64,000 nucleotides of DNA from Brachionus manjavacas (lineage: Eukaryota > Rotifera > Eurotatoria > Ploima > Brachionidae): contig JAHQIY010000004.1 of the NCBI GenBank assembly GCA_019054805.1, forward strand, positions 2,480,001-2,544,000. Reading direction: 5' to 3'. This document shows positions 55,935-64,000 of this stretch, in pieces; the first letter of the stretch is position 1, and each line of letters starts with the position of its first letter. Both the position numbers and the translations under genes were made by a program. The notes under the pieces are model-generated. The model worked only from the letters and a program-made list of their open reading frames with translations. It was not told the origin of the DNA and did no database searches.

Positions 55935-56280
55935 TCAATCATTTAGAGAAAATTTTGCGATCTTTTAAAAATATTAAAAATATTATGCTTAAACAATTTG
56001 TAAGACAATTTCGTTATTTTTCTTCGAAAAGTCTCAACAAATTTTAATAAAAAAATTTTCTTAAAAAGGAAAAAACAAAAAAATCTTATTTTTCTTTTTT
56101 AAAAACAAATTTAAATTTAATAATAATTAATTTTTGTTTCATTTATTGACTTATTCATTAAACGCTGATTCTGATGTAATTTTTGTTTAAAAATTAAAAA
56201 TTAAATTGATTTTATGATGGTATTTTTTAAAGGAATTGCACAAATAAATTTAGTTATTAATAAATAATAAAAATTTGCAA
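55935..56280 (+). repeat. inverted repeat, left copy (pair 63655-64000)
   Basis: About 345 bp that recur in reverse at 63655-64000, including TTTATTGACTTATTCATTAA and GGAATTGCACAAATA. The LINE at 56281 starts exactly at its inner edge. Confidence 0.8.
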
Positions 56281-56300
56281 GGATAAAAATGCGGTTGCAA

Positions 56301-56815
56301 TGATGACCACGATGGCAAACGAAAAAAGAAAGAAAGCCGAGCGAGCAAATAAAGTCATAGCGGCAATACCGGCTGAGTTGTGTACGGAAGGAGGTGATGA
56401 TGCTTTGGTAAAGAGTCTAACGAGTGAGATTGCGTAACAGAGGTCAAATAACAGTTAATACAGCAGATGCGCGAAATATGATGAACGAACGAGTCCTGAT
56501 TGTCTTGGAGATGGAATCAGTTGAAGCAAAAATGGCAATACTACGTAAAGCAAAAAAGTTGCGTGAAAGTGAAAATGAGCTGAACAAAAGGGTCTACATT
56601 AACGAGGACCGCACGCCAAGTGAAAGAGCGGCTGACAAAAAACTTCGAGAGGAACGTGACACTAGAAATGCAAAAGTGAAGGAATCGGCAACCATAAACG
56701 GACGCTAACTCAAGTTTAAGACCGGCAATGATGGTAAGAAACGATTCTGGGGCATTCGAAATGGTGAGCTCAGAATGGTGGTCTCTACAATTGAGAAACG
56801 CTAGCAAAGAATGAA
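56301..56815 (+). pseudogene. LINE ORF1 (coiled-coil type), broken
   Basis: Starts MMTTMANEKRKKAERANKVI, IPAELCTEGGDDALVKSL, frame change at about 56437, then a 94-codon open part: LIVLEMESVEAKMAILRKAK, RVYINEDRTPSERAADKKLR, then TAA, then FWGIRNGELRMV. The I-N-E-D-R-T-x-x-E-R segment is typical of ORF1 proteins of jockey/CR1-like LINEs. Confidence 0.65.
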
Positions 56816-57106
56816 GTTTTATGTATATTTCAAATTTCTATCATCTTTTAAACATAAGCTAAAAAGTTTTGTACAAAATCGCTCTCTTTTACAATTGATC
56901 TTTATTTACATTATTTACAGGGCTCTATTAAAGCTTTCTTAAAATTTTTCTACATTTTTATTCACACTTTTTACTATTGTACTTTTCTTAATTTACAAAC
57001 TATTTACACTGTTCCGCCGCTCAAAACGAACGTTTTCTCTCACCACCTTATTTAGAATAAAACTATTTAAACACAACGACTTCTTTTGAAAACCCCATAA
57101 CACAAC

Positions 57107-57560
57107 AATGTTATTGGCATCACTGAAAGCTGGTTCGATTCAAGCTCAGTTTCAGAGCTAGATGGTTACAAGTTTATAAGAACGGATCGAAAAGGCGACA
57201 AGAGAGGCGGTGGTGTTTGTATCTACGTCAATAGTGCCAAAGCGTTTGCAGCATCAAATGAGTCATTTCACAGCACCGACTGCCTGACTCGTCAATATGA
57301 CTCGTTACTCGTGTACATGGTCACCCATGTACAAATATGGGTGACCATCAGTTTGAACGAAGATATACCTCTTCTAGTTGGTTGCATCTATAGACAACCA
57401 CCGCAGAGCAAGACGTATCGATATTGGTATTGTTCGTTCACTTGAAACAGAAAAACGTCTACTTAATAGAAAGGATATCTCGAGTGTCATCTTGATGGGC
57501 GATTTCAACCAGTGCATACATCAGCAGTGCAATTGGTTACTCGAGTCTTGAGCAACTGGT
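57107..57560 (+). pseudogene. LINE apurinic-type endonuclease, broken
   Basis: Reads VIGITESWFDSSSVSELDGY, KFIRTDRKGDKRGGGVCIYV, LLVGCIYRQPPQSKTYRY and SVILMGDFNQ. The ITE (catalytic Glu), the D-R-K-G-x-x-x-G-G-G-V segment, G-x-x-Y-R-P-P and G-D-F-N are endonuclease motifs of LINEs. Frame changes at about 57430 and later; the final SDH block is not clear. Confidence 0.75.
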
Positions 57561-57617
57561 GAAAAGTAAGACATTTGCCAATAGTGGTGATTTAAGTAGT
57601 CTTCTGGACTTAGTGCT

Positions 57618-59641
57618 GTGAGCGACCCAAATCGAATGTCCGAGGTAGAGTTAGGACCACCACTAAACACGAAAGTCACAAGAGGCCAAGTTAGCTTACT
57701 TTTTCGGCTATTTGCACGTGTCGAAAGAACGCAGACCTTTGACAACAGAAGATACAACTGGAGAAACGGTGATTACGAATCGATGAACAAGTTCTTCAAA
57801 GATTTTTCCTGGAGTGCCGCGTTTGGTACGAAATCGACGCAAGACCGCTACACAACGTTCTTAGGAGCTTTCGGTTTGGCCTCTGGACGCTTTGTCAAGA
57901 AACGCTGGCCAAGACCACTTAATGTTAAACCGCCGTGGTAGAATAGTCGAATTGCTGCTTTAGTTAGACGCAAGAGACGCCTTTTTATTTGTAAAAGTAT
58001 CGAAAAGAGCAATGAGCAGTTAGTCAAGAAACATAAGACGATATGTAAGCTGGTGAGGGTCTTTGTCAAAAAGAGTGTCGTCGAGTATGAGTTAAAGCTT
58101 GTGCATGATGGAAAAAAGAACCCGAAGCTGCTCTAATCATACATGAACAGCCGATATGCCACCAGAGAGACCATATCAGCATTAAAGGACCAAGACGGTA
58201 CGTTTTTCAAAGAGACAGTATCAAGCTCAACCAATTCTTCTTCTCTGTATTCGATCCTCCAACGACAAAAGAAGCGGTCTTAATAGCGAAAGAGAGTTTT
58301 AGTGTGCGTGCTTCCCTGGATGCATCGTTTGTCGTTGAGGATATCGTGACATCGGGTAAAGTAATGGCCAAGCTAAAGAACTTGAGGAGCGACAAATCAG
58401 CGGGTATTGACCAGGTGGCCACACACGCACTCAAGATGTGTGCCGAGGTTTTGGGTGAACCATTTGCGACCATCTTTGTTCAATCGTTGCGTTCTTCAAT
58501 TTTAGCGGTCGAGTGGAAAGTGGCAAATGTATTACCAATAAATAAAAAGGGCTCTAGGACCACAGTTAGCAACTACCGCCCTGTATCACTCACGTAGGTA
58601 CCATGCAAGGTACTTAAGTCGCTCATTAAGGTCTACGTTTTCAAGCATCTCGACAAGCGCAATCTCATTTTGTGATAGTAGCACGGTTTGTGGTGCACAA
58701 GGCATGTGTGACAAATCTACTTGAGACAGTCGATTTCTTGACGGACTGTATGAGTCGTAGGTTACCGACTGACGTCATCTATCTCTATCGATTTTGAGAA
58801 GGCGTTCGATAAGGTGTCGCATGAGTTGCTACTTATCAAACTGGCCGCGTATGGTCTTCCCGTTCTGACCATCAAATAGATACGTGCCTTCTTGATTCAT
58901 CGTTAGCAGCTGGTTGTTGTTGGCGAAGAAATGTAGGATTGGAAACCGGCTACGAGTGGCGTTTCCCAAGGGTCAGTCCTGGGCCCTCTTCTCTTTATCA
59001 TTTTTATAAATGACATGCCAGAAGTGCGCAGCTCTATTTGCAAACTATTCGCGGATGAAAGTAAGCTCTTGAAAGCAGTTCAACGTGATAAGGATATAGT
59101 TAATCTTCAAAGAGATCTAGACAACTTGTTCGAATGTTCAAATATGTGGCAAACAAGTTTTAATCAAGAAAAGTGCGTTGTTATACATCTTGGTGCCAAC
59201 AACAAGTGGAATGCCTACCATCTAAGAGACCATGTCCTCGAAAAGAGCATGCAAGAACGCGATCTTGGCATCATTATCACCAGTGACCTCAAGCCGGGTG
59301 AGCAAGCTAAACGTGCGGCGGCAACGATGATGGCATGTCGCATCAAGAACACCTTTAACCACTTCTCACATTACTTGGTCAATTTTCTCTATAAATCGTT
59401 CGTTCGACCTTACCTTGAGTTTGCGGTAGCAGCCTGGAACCCGTACCGACGTGGTGACATTGACGTACTCCAAAAGGTCCAGAGGAGGTTCTCCAAGCTT
59501 GTGCCAGAGCCCATATCGCAGCCGTACGTGCAGAGAAGAGAGGCCCTCGGATGGACGACACTTGAAGACCAACGTAAACGCGGCGATCTCATCCAGCTTC
59601 ATAAGATTCAGCATGGACACGACATGGAGTACATTTTGTAA
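57618..59641 (+). pseudogene. LINE reverse transcriptase with FADE in place of FADD
   Basis: Pieces: MSEVELGPPLNT and YNWRNGDYESMNKFFKDFSW (linker), LRSDKSAGIDQVATHALKMC and SNYRPVSLT (fingers), FEKAFDK-like remnant with shifts at about 58790, VSQGSVLGPLLFIIFINDMP, then an intact 208-codon end: KLFADESKLL, FNQEKCVVIHLG, LGIIITSDLKPGEQA, FVRPYLEFAVAAWNPY. The second Asp of the catalytic pair is Glu (GAA at 59057-59059). The thumb and C-terminal domain are complete to the stop at 59641. Confidence 0.85.
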
Positions 59642-59907
59642 ATGGCATCCAAATGTTGGCATCAAATGGACTGGACAGACCAGCGGGTCGTAGCAGTAAT
59701 AATCATCTTGCCATAGAGAGGCAGCTGGTAAGAAGTTGTGGTGTTCGTCATTTTTTCGTTGATCGTACAGCCGGATACTGATATTCACTTGATCTAGAGA
59801 CAAGGATTACCGTAAACACTAACAAGTTTAAAAACAGAATAGTCAAATTACTCAATTCTTCTTTTGAAACAAGAATAATTAAATTTTTATTAATATAATC
59901 TATTAAG

Positions 59908-60664
59908 GGCAAACAGTCGTTTCATAGCATAATTATTCATAGCAAAGTCAAAATTTCAAAGCAGGATTGTTTTATAGCAAATTTAATAATAGCAATTATT
60001 TCATAGCCATTTTTTCATCGCAAGAATTTTTCATAGCCGAAATTTTCATCGCAAGAATGTTTCATAGCAAAATAAATTTTCTCTAATATTAACTGGTGTA
60101 AACTTTTAATAATTCTAAAAGTTTACATCAGTGTACATCTAGATTTAAAAAAATGAAAAAAAATCAAAACTATTGTGTTTTAGAAAACGATTCACCTTTA
60201 CGACTTCGATCTAAATGTTAATAAAAGTTTATAAAAGCATTGGCATTTATACCCAAAAAAGATGTTATTTTTACTTATAATGAGATCAAAAACATCGCCC
60301 CATCCAATATTAATAGCTTATTGGATTTTTTTGAAAAATATTACATAGGCAAGTTAAAAAAAGATAATATTTCAGTAAGAGCTGTCCCATTATTACAGAT
60401 ACATATTTGGAATATTAATGACCGTGTTTTGCACGAACTAACAATTCACTCGAGTCTTGGCATAAACAATTTGAGATAGACACTAAAAAGCATCATCTTA
60501 ATTAAAGCATCTAATTAGGATTTGAACTTATTATTAACAACATTTTTTTTTAAATTAGAATTTTTTATCAATTTTTTTTCAACTTGCTATGAAAAAACTT
60601 GCTATCAAATCTGCTACGAAAAAATTATGCTATTAAAAATTATGCTATGAAACGATCCAGTGCC
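59908..60664 (+). mobile_element. MULE-like element with TTTCATAGCAA terminal repeats
   Basis: 757 bp, ends GGCAAACAGTCGTTTCATAG and GGCACTGGATCGTTTCATAG (complement), flanked by a perfect duplication CTATTAAG (59900-59907, 60665-60672). Both ends contain many TTTCATAGCAA words in opposite orientation. It encloses a transposase fragment and sits in the 3' UTR of the LINE. Confidence 0.85.
60240..60479 (+). pseudogene. fragment of a MULE-type transposase
   Basis: 79 codons: MAFIPKKDVIFTYNEIKNIA, LLDFFEKYYIGKL, VPLLQIHIWNINDRVLHELT. This pattern (A-F-[IL]-P, D-V, a D/L-x-x-F-E-x-x-Y-I-G segment, then W-N and an L-T/P stop before the usual N-N-x-x-E-G-W-H) matches the C-terminal part of Mutator-like transposases in invertebrate genomes. 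The catalytic core is missing. Confidence 0.55.
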
Positions 60665-60689
60665 CTATTAAGACATATTTTAAAATCAG

Positions 60690-60765
60690 ACAGCTACCAT
60701 AGCAAGGCTAGATATAGCATTGCTCCGCAGTTAGTCTGCTGTAGCTTTATTATTATTACTTAACT
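60690..60765 (+). repeat. 3' tail of LINE copy 2
   Basis: AGCTACCATAGCAAGGCTAG ... GCTGTAGCTTTATTATTATT; similar to 54528-54604. It marks the likely 3' end of the LINE. Confidence 0.65.
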
Positions 60766-60779
60766 TTATTTTTTATATA

Positions 60780-60900
60780 TTGCTAATAAACTGGTCGTAG
60801 GCTATTAAAGCAGGACGTCTACTGTCGTCACTGCTTGAGTTCCTCAATCGTCGTCATTGGTTCCTCAATAGCATTAAATACCAATACTACTACTATATTT
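60780..60900 (+). repeat. possible second LINE tail (ACTACTACTAT)
   Basis: TCGTCGTCATTGGTTCCTCA and a terminal ACTACTACTATA repeat look like the 3' end of another non-LTR element, without coding sequence in front. Confidence 0.35.
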
Positions 60901-60901
60901 A

Positions 60902-61388
60902 ATTTTTCAAGTAAATTTTTGAGATACAGATTTTAATTTTTCCTAGAGAATCGAGTATATTATGGTCAAAATTTGTCCAAAAGAAGAATTCTGATACAAT
61001 TGAAAATCTTATACAGTGCTTTTATAACGTAATTTAGCCGATTTAGCCGACATTATCTTTAGAAAGCTTACGTAAATTTAAAAATTTTTCTATAGACCTT
61101 TATTTATTACCCTAACTTTTTGTAAATTATATAACGTTTTTAATGTAATTTAACGTAATTTTACGTAAAATTACACATTAATATTTACGTAAGCTTTCTA
61201 AAAATAATGTCGGCTAAATCGGCTAAATTACGTAATTTAGCCGATTTGGAATTTTTATAAAAGCACTGCATAAGATTTTCAATTGTATCAGAATTCTTCT
61301 TTTTGACAAATTTTGACCAAAATATACGCGATTCTCTAGGGAAAATTAAAATCTATATCTCAAAAATTTACTTGAAAAGTTAAATATA
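60902..61388. repeat. large foldback element, about 180-bp arms
   Basis: Arms about 60902-61080 and 61185-61388 are complementary (CAAGTAAATTTTTGAGATA, AATTTAGCCGATTTAGCCGA and AAGCTTACGTAAATTT shared); the right arm carries one extra copy of AATTTAGCCGATTT. The centre has TTTACGTAAA words. No coding content. Confidence 0.8.
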
Positions 61389-61673
61389 ATTTAAAGAACA
61401 AAAAAGAAACTAATAAAAAATTCTAAATGTTTTATCTATCTAATTTATTAAATAAAAACGATAAATACGATAAAAATGAAAGTTAAAAATTTGATCTTGT
61501 GATCACAACAAGTGGAATGCAAGAAAATAATCAAAAATTAAATATAAATTTATGATTAAATATAGATTCATATTTTATAAGATATGATAACTAAAATTAG
61601 AAATTAATTGCCTTTACTTTGAATAAATACCCATTTTTTTTGTGTAAAATATATTATTTTTCTGTGATAGAAA

Positions 61674-63311
61674 ATGGGCAATATTAAAATTGAAGATTAT
61701 ATTGAAAAGCTTTACTTTTCGAGATATAGGAGCCGTGTTTTTCGTGAGATTAAATTAAGTGATATAAAATTTGTGGTTGATGGAATGCATTTATCGTACA
61801 AAATTGTGTTATGCTATCAAAATGGTCAGTATGGTGGAAATTACGACACTTTTTATGAATATTTGATTAAATTTTTAACTAAACTTAAGTCTTCAATCCA
61901 TTTGATAATTTTTAAGTCAGATAATATTGATATAATGACAAAAAAAAGCAGGATGGAAAGTTATTCGAAAAATTTGAAACCGATCAATTCGGATATTAAA
62001 AGTCTAAAATCCAATCCTGGGTTATTTAATAGAACAATAATTCTTCAAGCAATAAAAGATTTAAATATTTCTTATCTTGAAACAGATGATATGGACTTTT
62101 TGGCTTATTATGCCAATGGATTTAATTCGACTAAAAGTTTTTTTACTGTCTTTTCAATGAATACCAAATTTAATATTTTTGACTTGAAAAAAGGTTATTT
62201 CAGCTGGAAATATGGAATGGGCTTAATAAAGAAATTTGAACAGTTTGATGAAAATACTTTTTTTCCTATTTTTTATCTTTGTGATTTTCTTGATTTTGTT
62301 CAATTGACGCATCAAAGTTGGATTTATTTTAATGCTTTTTATTCGAAATTTGAATTTAAACATTCAAAAGAATACGAATTTATTTTAAATTCAATTAGAG
62401 AATTAAAAGTTGATCATAGTTTTTCTAATTATTTTTCTGGTGAACTACAAAACTTTGACAGATTGGTCGAAATTTTTAAATTTGAAGCCACAAATTTTTC
62501 TTTTAAAGAAGCTGAGTTTGATGAATATTTGCGTTTTATTAATAGTCTAAAAGAGAAGAAGCAAAAGATAATGCCATGCTTGATAGAAGATAATGATCAG
62601 ACCAGTGTTTTTAATACAAATTGTATCTACTCAATATTTGATGAAATTTTAAGTGTTTTATTTGAAGAAGGAAAAACAGTAGAGCTTGTTTTTAGAGATA
62701 AAAATTCTAAATTTGCTGAAAGAAGATTAGTTACCAAAAAACTTGATCGTTTAAATATTTCTGTTCTTTTAGAAGCAAAAGATGTTCCTGGAAATTTAAG
62801 AACGCTTTTGGCAAGTTTATGTCTGCTAGAAAAAGAAAATAGTGGAATCACGATGCTTTTGAGAAATGCTATTATTATCAACATGATGCTGATTCATATT
62901 AAAAGAGACAAAATCCTTGATTTATACTCCTCTAATGATTACAACGAAACAGATAAATACTTGGTTGAGAAGTATGAGGAAATATTAAAAAAAATAGACC
63001 AGACTAATTTTTCAAATACAACAATTAAGACAGTACATCTAATAAATAAATTTCAAGCTATCTTTTACATGATCAATGTTTTAAATAAACTAATAAATCC
63101 ATCAATGAATTCTATAACAGTAAATCTTGTTTTAAATGGATTTTTCGTAACCATGTATTTAAGTAATTTCAAAATACGAGAAGAAATTGATAAGATCATT
63201 AGTGAAAGCAAATTTTTATTTGAATGCAAAAATCATCTTTTATCTCTATTAACTAATGTTACAAATAATTATAATAATTTACTAATTGGACAGCTAAAAA
63301 TCAATGAATAA
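61674..63311 (+). CDS. asteroid-like protein (XPG/PIN-like fold), 545 aa
   Basis: A single intact exon. Residues 1-200 match the N-terminal domain of asteroid-homologue proteins: Met-Gly start, FVVDGMHLSYK, GGNYDTFYEYLIKFLTKL, LETDDMDFLAYYAN and FNIFDLKKGYFSW. The fold is that of FEN1/XPG-type nucleases, but the acidic pair usually written S-x-D-S-D-F reads SMNTKF here, so nuclease activity is doubtful. Residues 200-545 are helical, as in the family. Cellular role unknown (asteroid acts in receptor-signalling genetics in flies). The gene is preceded by the foldback element and followed by one copy of an inverted repeat. Confidence 0.75.
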   Translation: MGNIKIEDYIEKLYFSRYRSRVFREIKLSDIKFVVDGMHLSYKIVLCYQNGQYGGNYDTFYEYLIKFLTKLKSSIHLIIFKSDNIDIMTKKSRMESYSKNLKPINSDIKSLKSNPGLFNRTIILQAIKDLNISYLETDDMDFLAYYANGFNSTKSFFTVFSMNTKFNIFDLKKGYFSWKYGMGLIKKFEQFDENTFFPIFYLCDFLDFVQLTHQSWIYFNAFYSKFEFKHSKEYEFILNSIRELKVDHSFSNYFSGELQNFDRLVEIFKFEATNFSFKEAEFDEYLRFINSLKEKKQKIMPCLIEDNDQTSVFNTNCIYSIFDEILSVLFEEGKTVELVFRDKNSKFAERRLVTKKLDRLNISVLLEAKDVPGNLRTLLASLCLLEKENSGITMLLRNAIIINMMLIHIKRDKILDLYSSNDYNETDKYLVEKYEEILKKIDQTNFSNTTIKTVHLINKFQAIFYMINVLNKLINPSMNSITVNLVLNGFFVTMYLSNFKIREEIDKIISESKFLFECKNHLLSLLTNVTNNYNNLLIGQLKINE

Positions 63312-63654
63312 GAAAAATTAATTTTTTTAACTTAGAAATATGCTTAATCTTTTTTGCATCTTCTGGACAATTTTTTTGATTTTAATAAAGTTAGATAAAA
63401 CAAAATTTCTGTTTCATAAGAAAAAATTACTTAATCTGGATAAAGTCGAACAGCGTCGAAAAATTCCTCTAGTTTATTAATGATATATCTTTATTTTGAG
63501 TAAAATTTCGGAACCACAAAATTTGATTAAAAAACTTCAAAATTTTTATTTTGTTTCCCTACTATTACGATTTTACATAAAATAATAATTAGCACAGGTA
63601 ATTGTTTGGGAAATGTAAAATTCAATAAAAAACTTCCATAATTTAATATTCAAA
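63312..63654. other. 3' flank of asteroid-like gene, no other gene seen
   Basis: A/T-rich. No clear poly-A signal context beyond several AATAAA words. Confidence 0.4.
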
Positions 63655-64000
63655 TTGCAAATTTTTATTATTTATTAATAACTAAATTTATTTCTATTTG
63701 TGCAATTCCTTTAAAAAATATCATCATAAAATCAATTTAATATTTAATTTTTAAACAAAAATTACATCAGAATCAGCGTTTAATGAATAAGTCAATAAAT
63801 GAAACAAAAATTAATTATTATTAAATTTAAATTTGTTTTTAAAAAAGATAAATAAGATTTCTATGTTTTTTCTTTTTAAGAAAATTTTTTTATTAAAATT
63901 TGTTGAGACTTTTCGAAGAAAAATAACGAAATTGTCTTACAAATTATTTAAGCATAATATTTTTAATTTTTTTAAAAGATCGCAAAATTTTCTCTAAATG
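63655..64000 (-). repeat. inverted repeat, right copy (pair 55935-56280), continues past window
   Basis: Reverse match of 55935-56280 with few differences; the match is still running at the window end, so the true arm is longer than 345 bp. Confidence 0.8.

Larger units (their letters stand above)
56281..60770 (+). mobile_element. non-LTR retrotransposon (LINE) copy 2, nearly full length but mutated
   Basis: Order: ORF1 (56301-56815), spacer, apurinic-type endonuclease (about 57107-57560), RT (57618-59641), 3' UTR with a MULE-like insertion (59908-60664) and a TTA-rich tail at about 60765. GC content is higher than the surroundings, as usual for recent arrivals. The family also occurs inverted at 3830-5126. 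ORFs carry several stops and shifts. Confidence 0.85.

Noticed and set aside
1-64000. CRISPR arrays, rRNA and tRNA genes
   Set aside because: No regularly spaced repeats, no rRNA-like GC-rich conserved blocks, and no tRNA T-loop/anticodon patterns were recognised by eye; a tRNA scan would settle the last.

Overview
This is eukaryotic DNA from a very AT-rich (roughly a quarter GC by eye), compact invertebrate genome. The host genes are metazoan orthologues (DDX1, ARMC6, mitoribosomal mS31, an asteroid-like protein, a COA1-like protein, rhodopsin-type GPCRs). Most introns I could phase are short (46-56 bp, GT-AG), and the space between genes is packed with decayed transposons of many classes, including a Penelope-type GIY-YIG piece and Merlin-, Tc1/mariner-, CACTA- and MULE-like remnants. 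The overall style fits a monogonont rotifer such as Brachionus; that is an inference, since I could not search.

Layout. 1-9 kb: Ty3/gypsy remnant with LTR (minus strand), a broken LINE (minus), a Penelope GIY-YIG remnant split by a foldback element with a clean 8-bp target duplication, and an ORF1-only LINE derivative. 10-15.6 kb: ARMC6 (two apparent frameshifts, LINE debris in its large intron) followed 150 bp later by MRPS31 (two exons, looks intact). 17.4-18.4 kb: single-exon GPCR. 20.3-21.4 kb: second gypsy remnant, same LTR and primer-binding-site family as the first. 22.2-29.2 kb (minus): five-exon, 346-codon gene with an N-terminal membrane anchor and what look like two tandem COA1/TIM21-like domains; its two big introns hold hAT-, Merlin- and LINE-type insertions. 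31.1-34.5 kb (minus): complete four-exon DDX1 (732 aa). 37.1-38.1 kb: intronless SDR oxidoreductase.

38.4-55.1 kb: a transposon graveyard bracketed by two approximately 530-bp inverted copies of one repeat. A minus-strand Tc1-like transposase gene is cut into three parts by two elements that share CCCAGTCA termini: a 6.5-kb CACTA/TNP2-like element with two genes, and a 2-kb non-autonomous relative. Next to it, a plus-strand gene is interrupted by a very young 2.6-kb DD37D mariner with approximately 546-bp terminal inverted repeats, TA target duplication and a four-exon transposase that is open except for one TAG. A Q/N-rich broken (probably retroposed) gene follows.

55.2-64 kb: a 5'-truncated GPCR fragment; then a segment bracketed by another inverted repeat (about 345 bp visible, running off the window end) that contains a nearly full-length LINE (catalytic FADD changed to FADE, a MULE-like element in its 3' UTR) and an intact 545-aa asteroid-like gene.

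The host genes are mostly housekeeping (translation, RNA helicase, mitochondria) and show no operon-like linkage; the strongest signals in the window are the nested and paired repeat structures.
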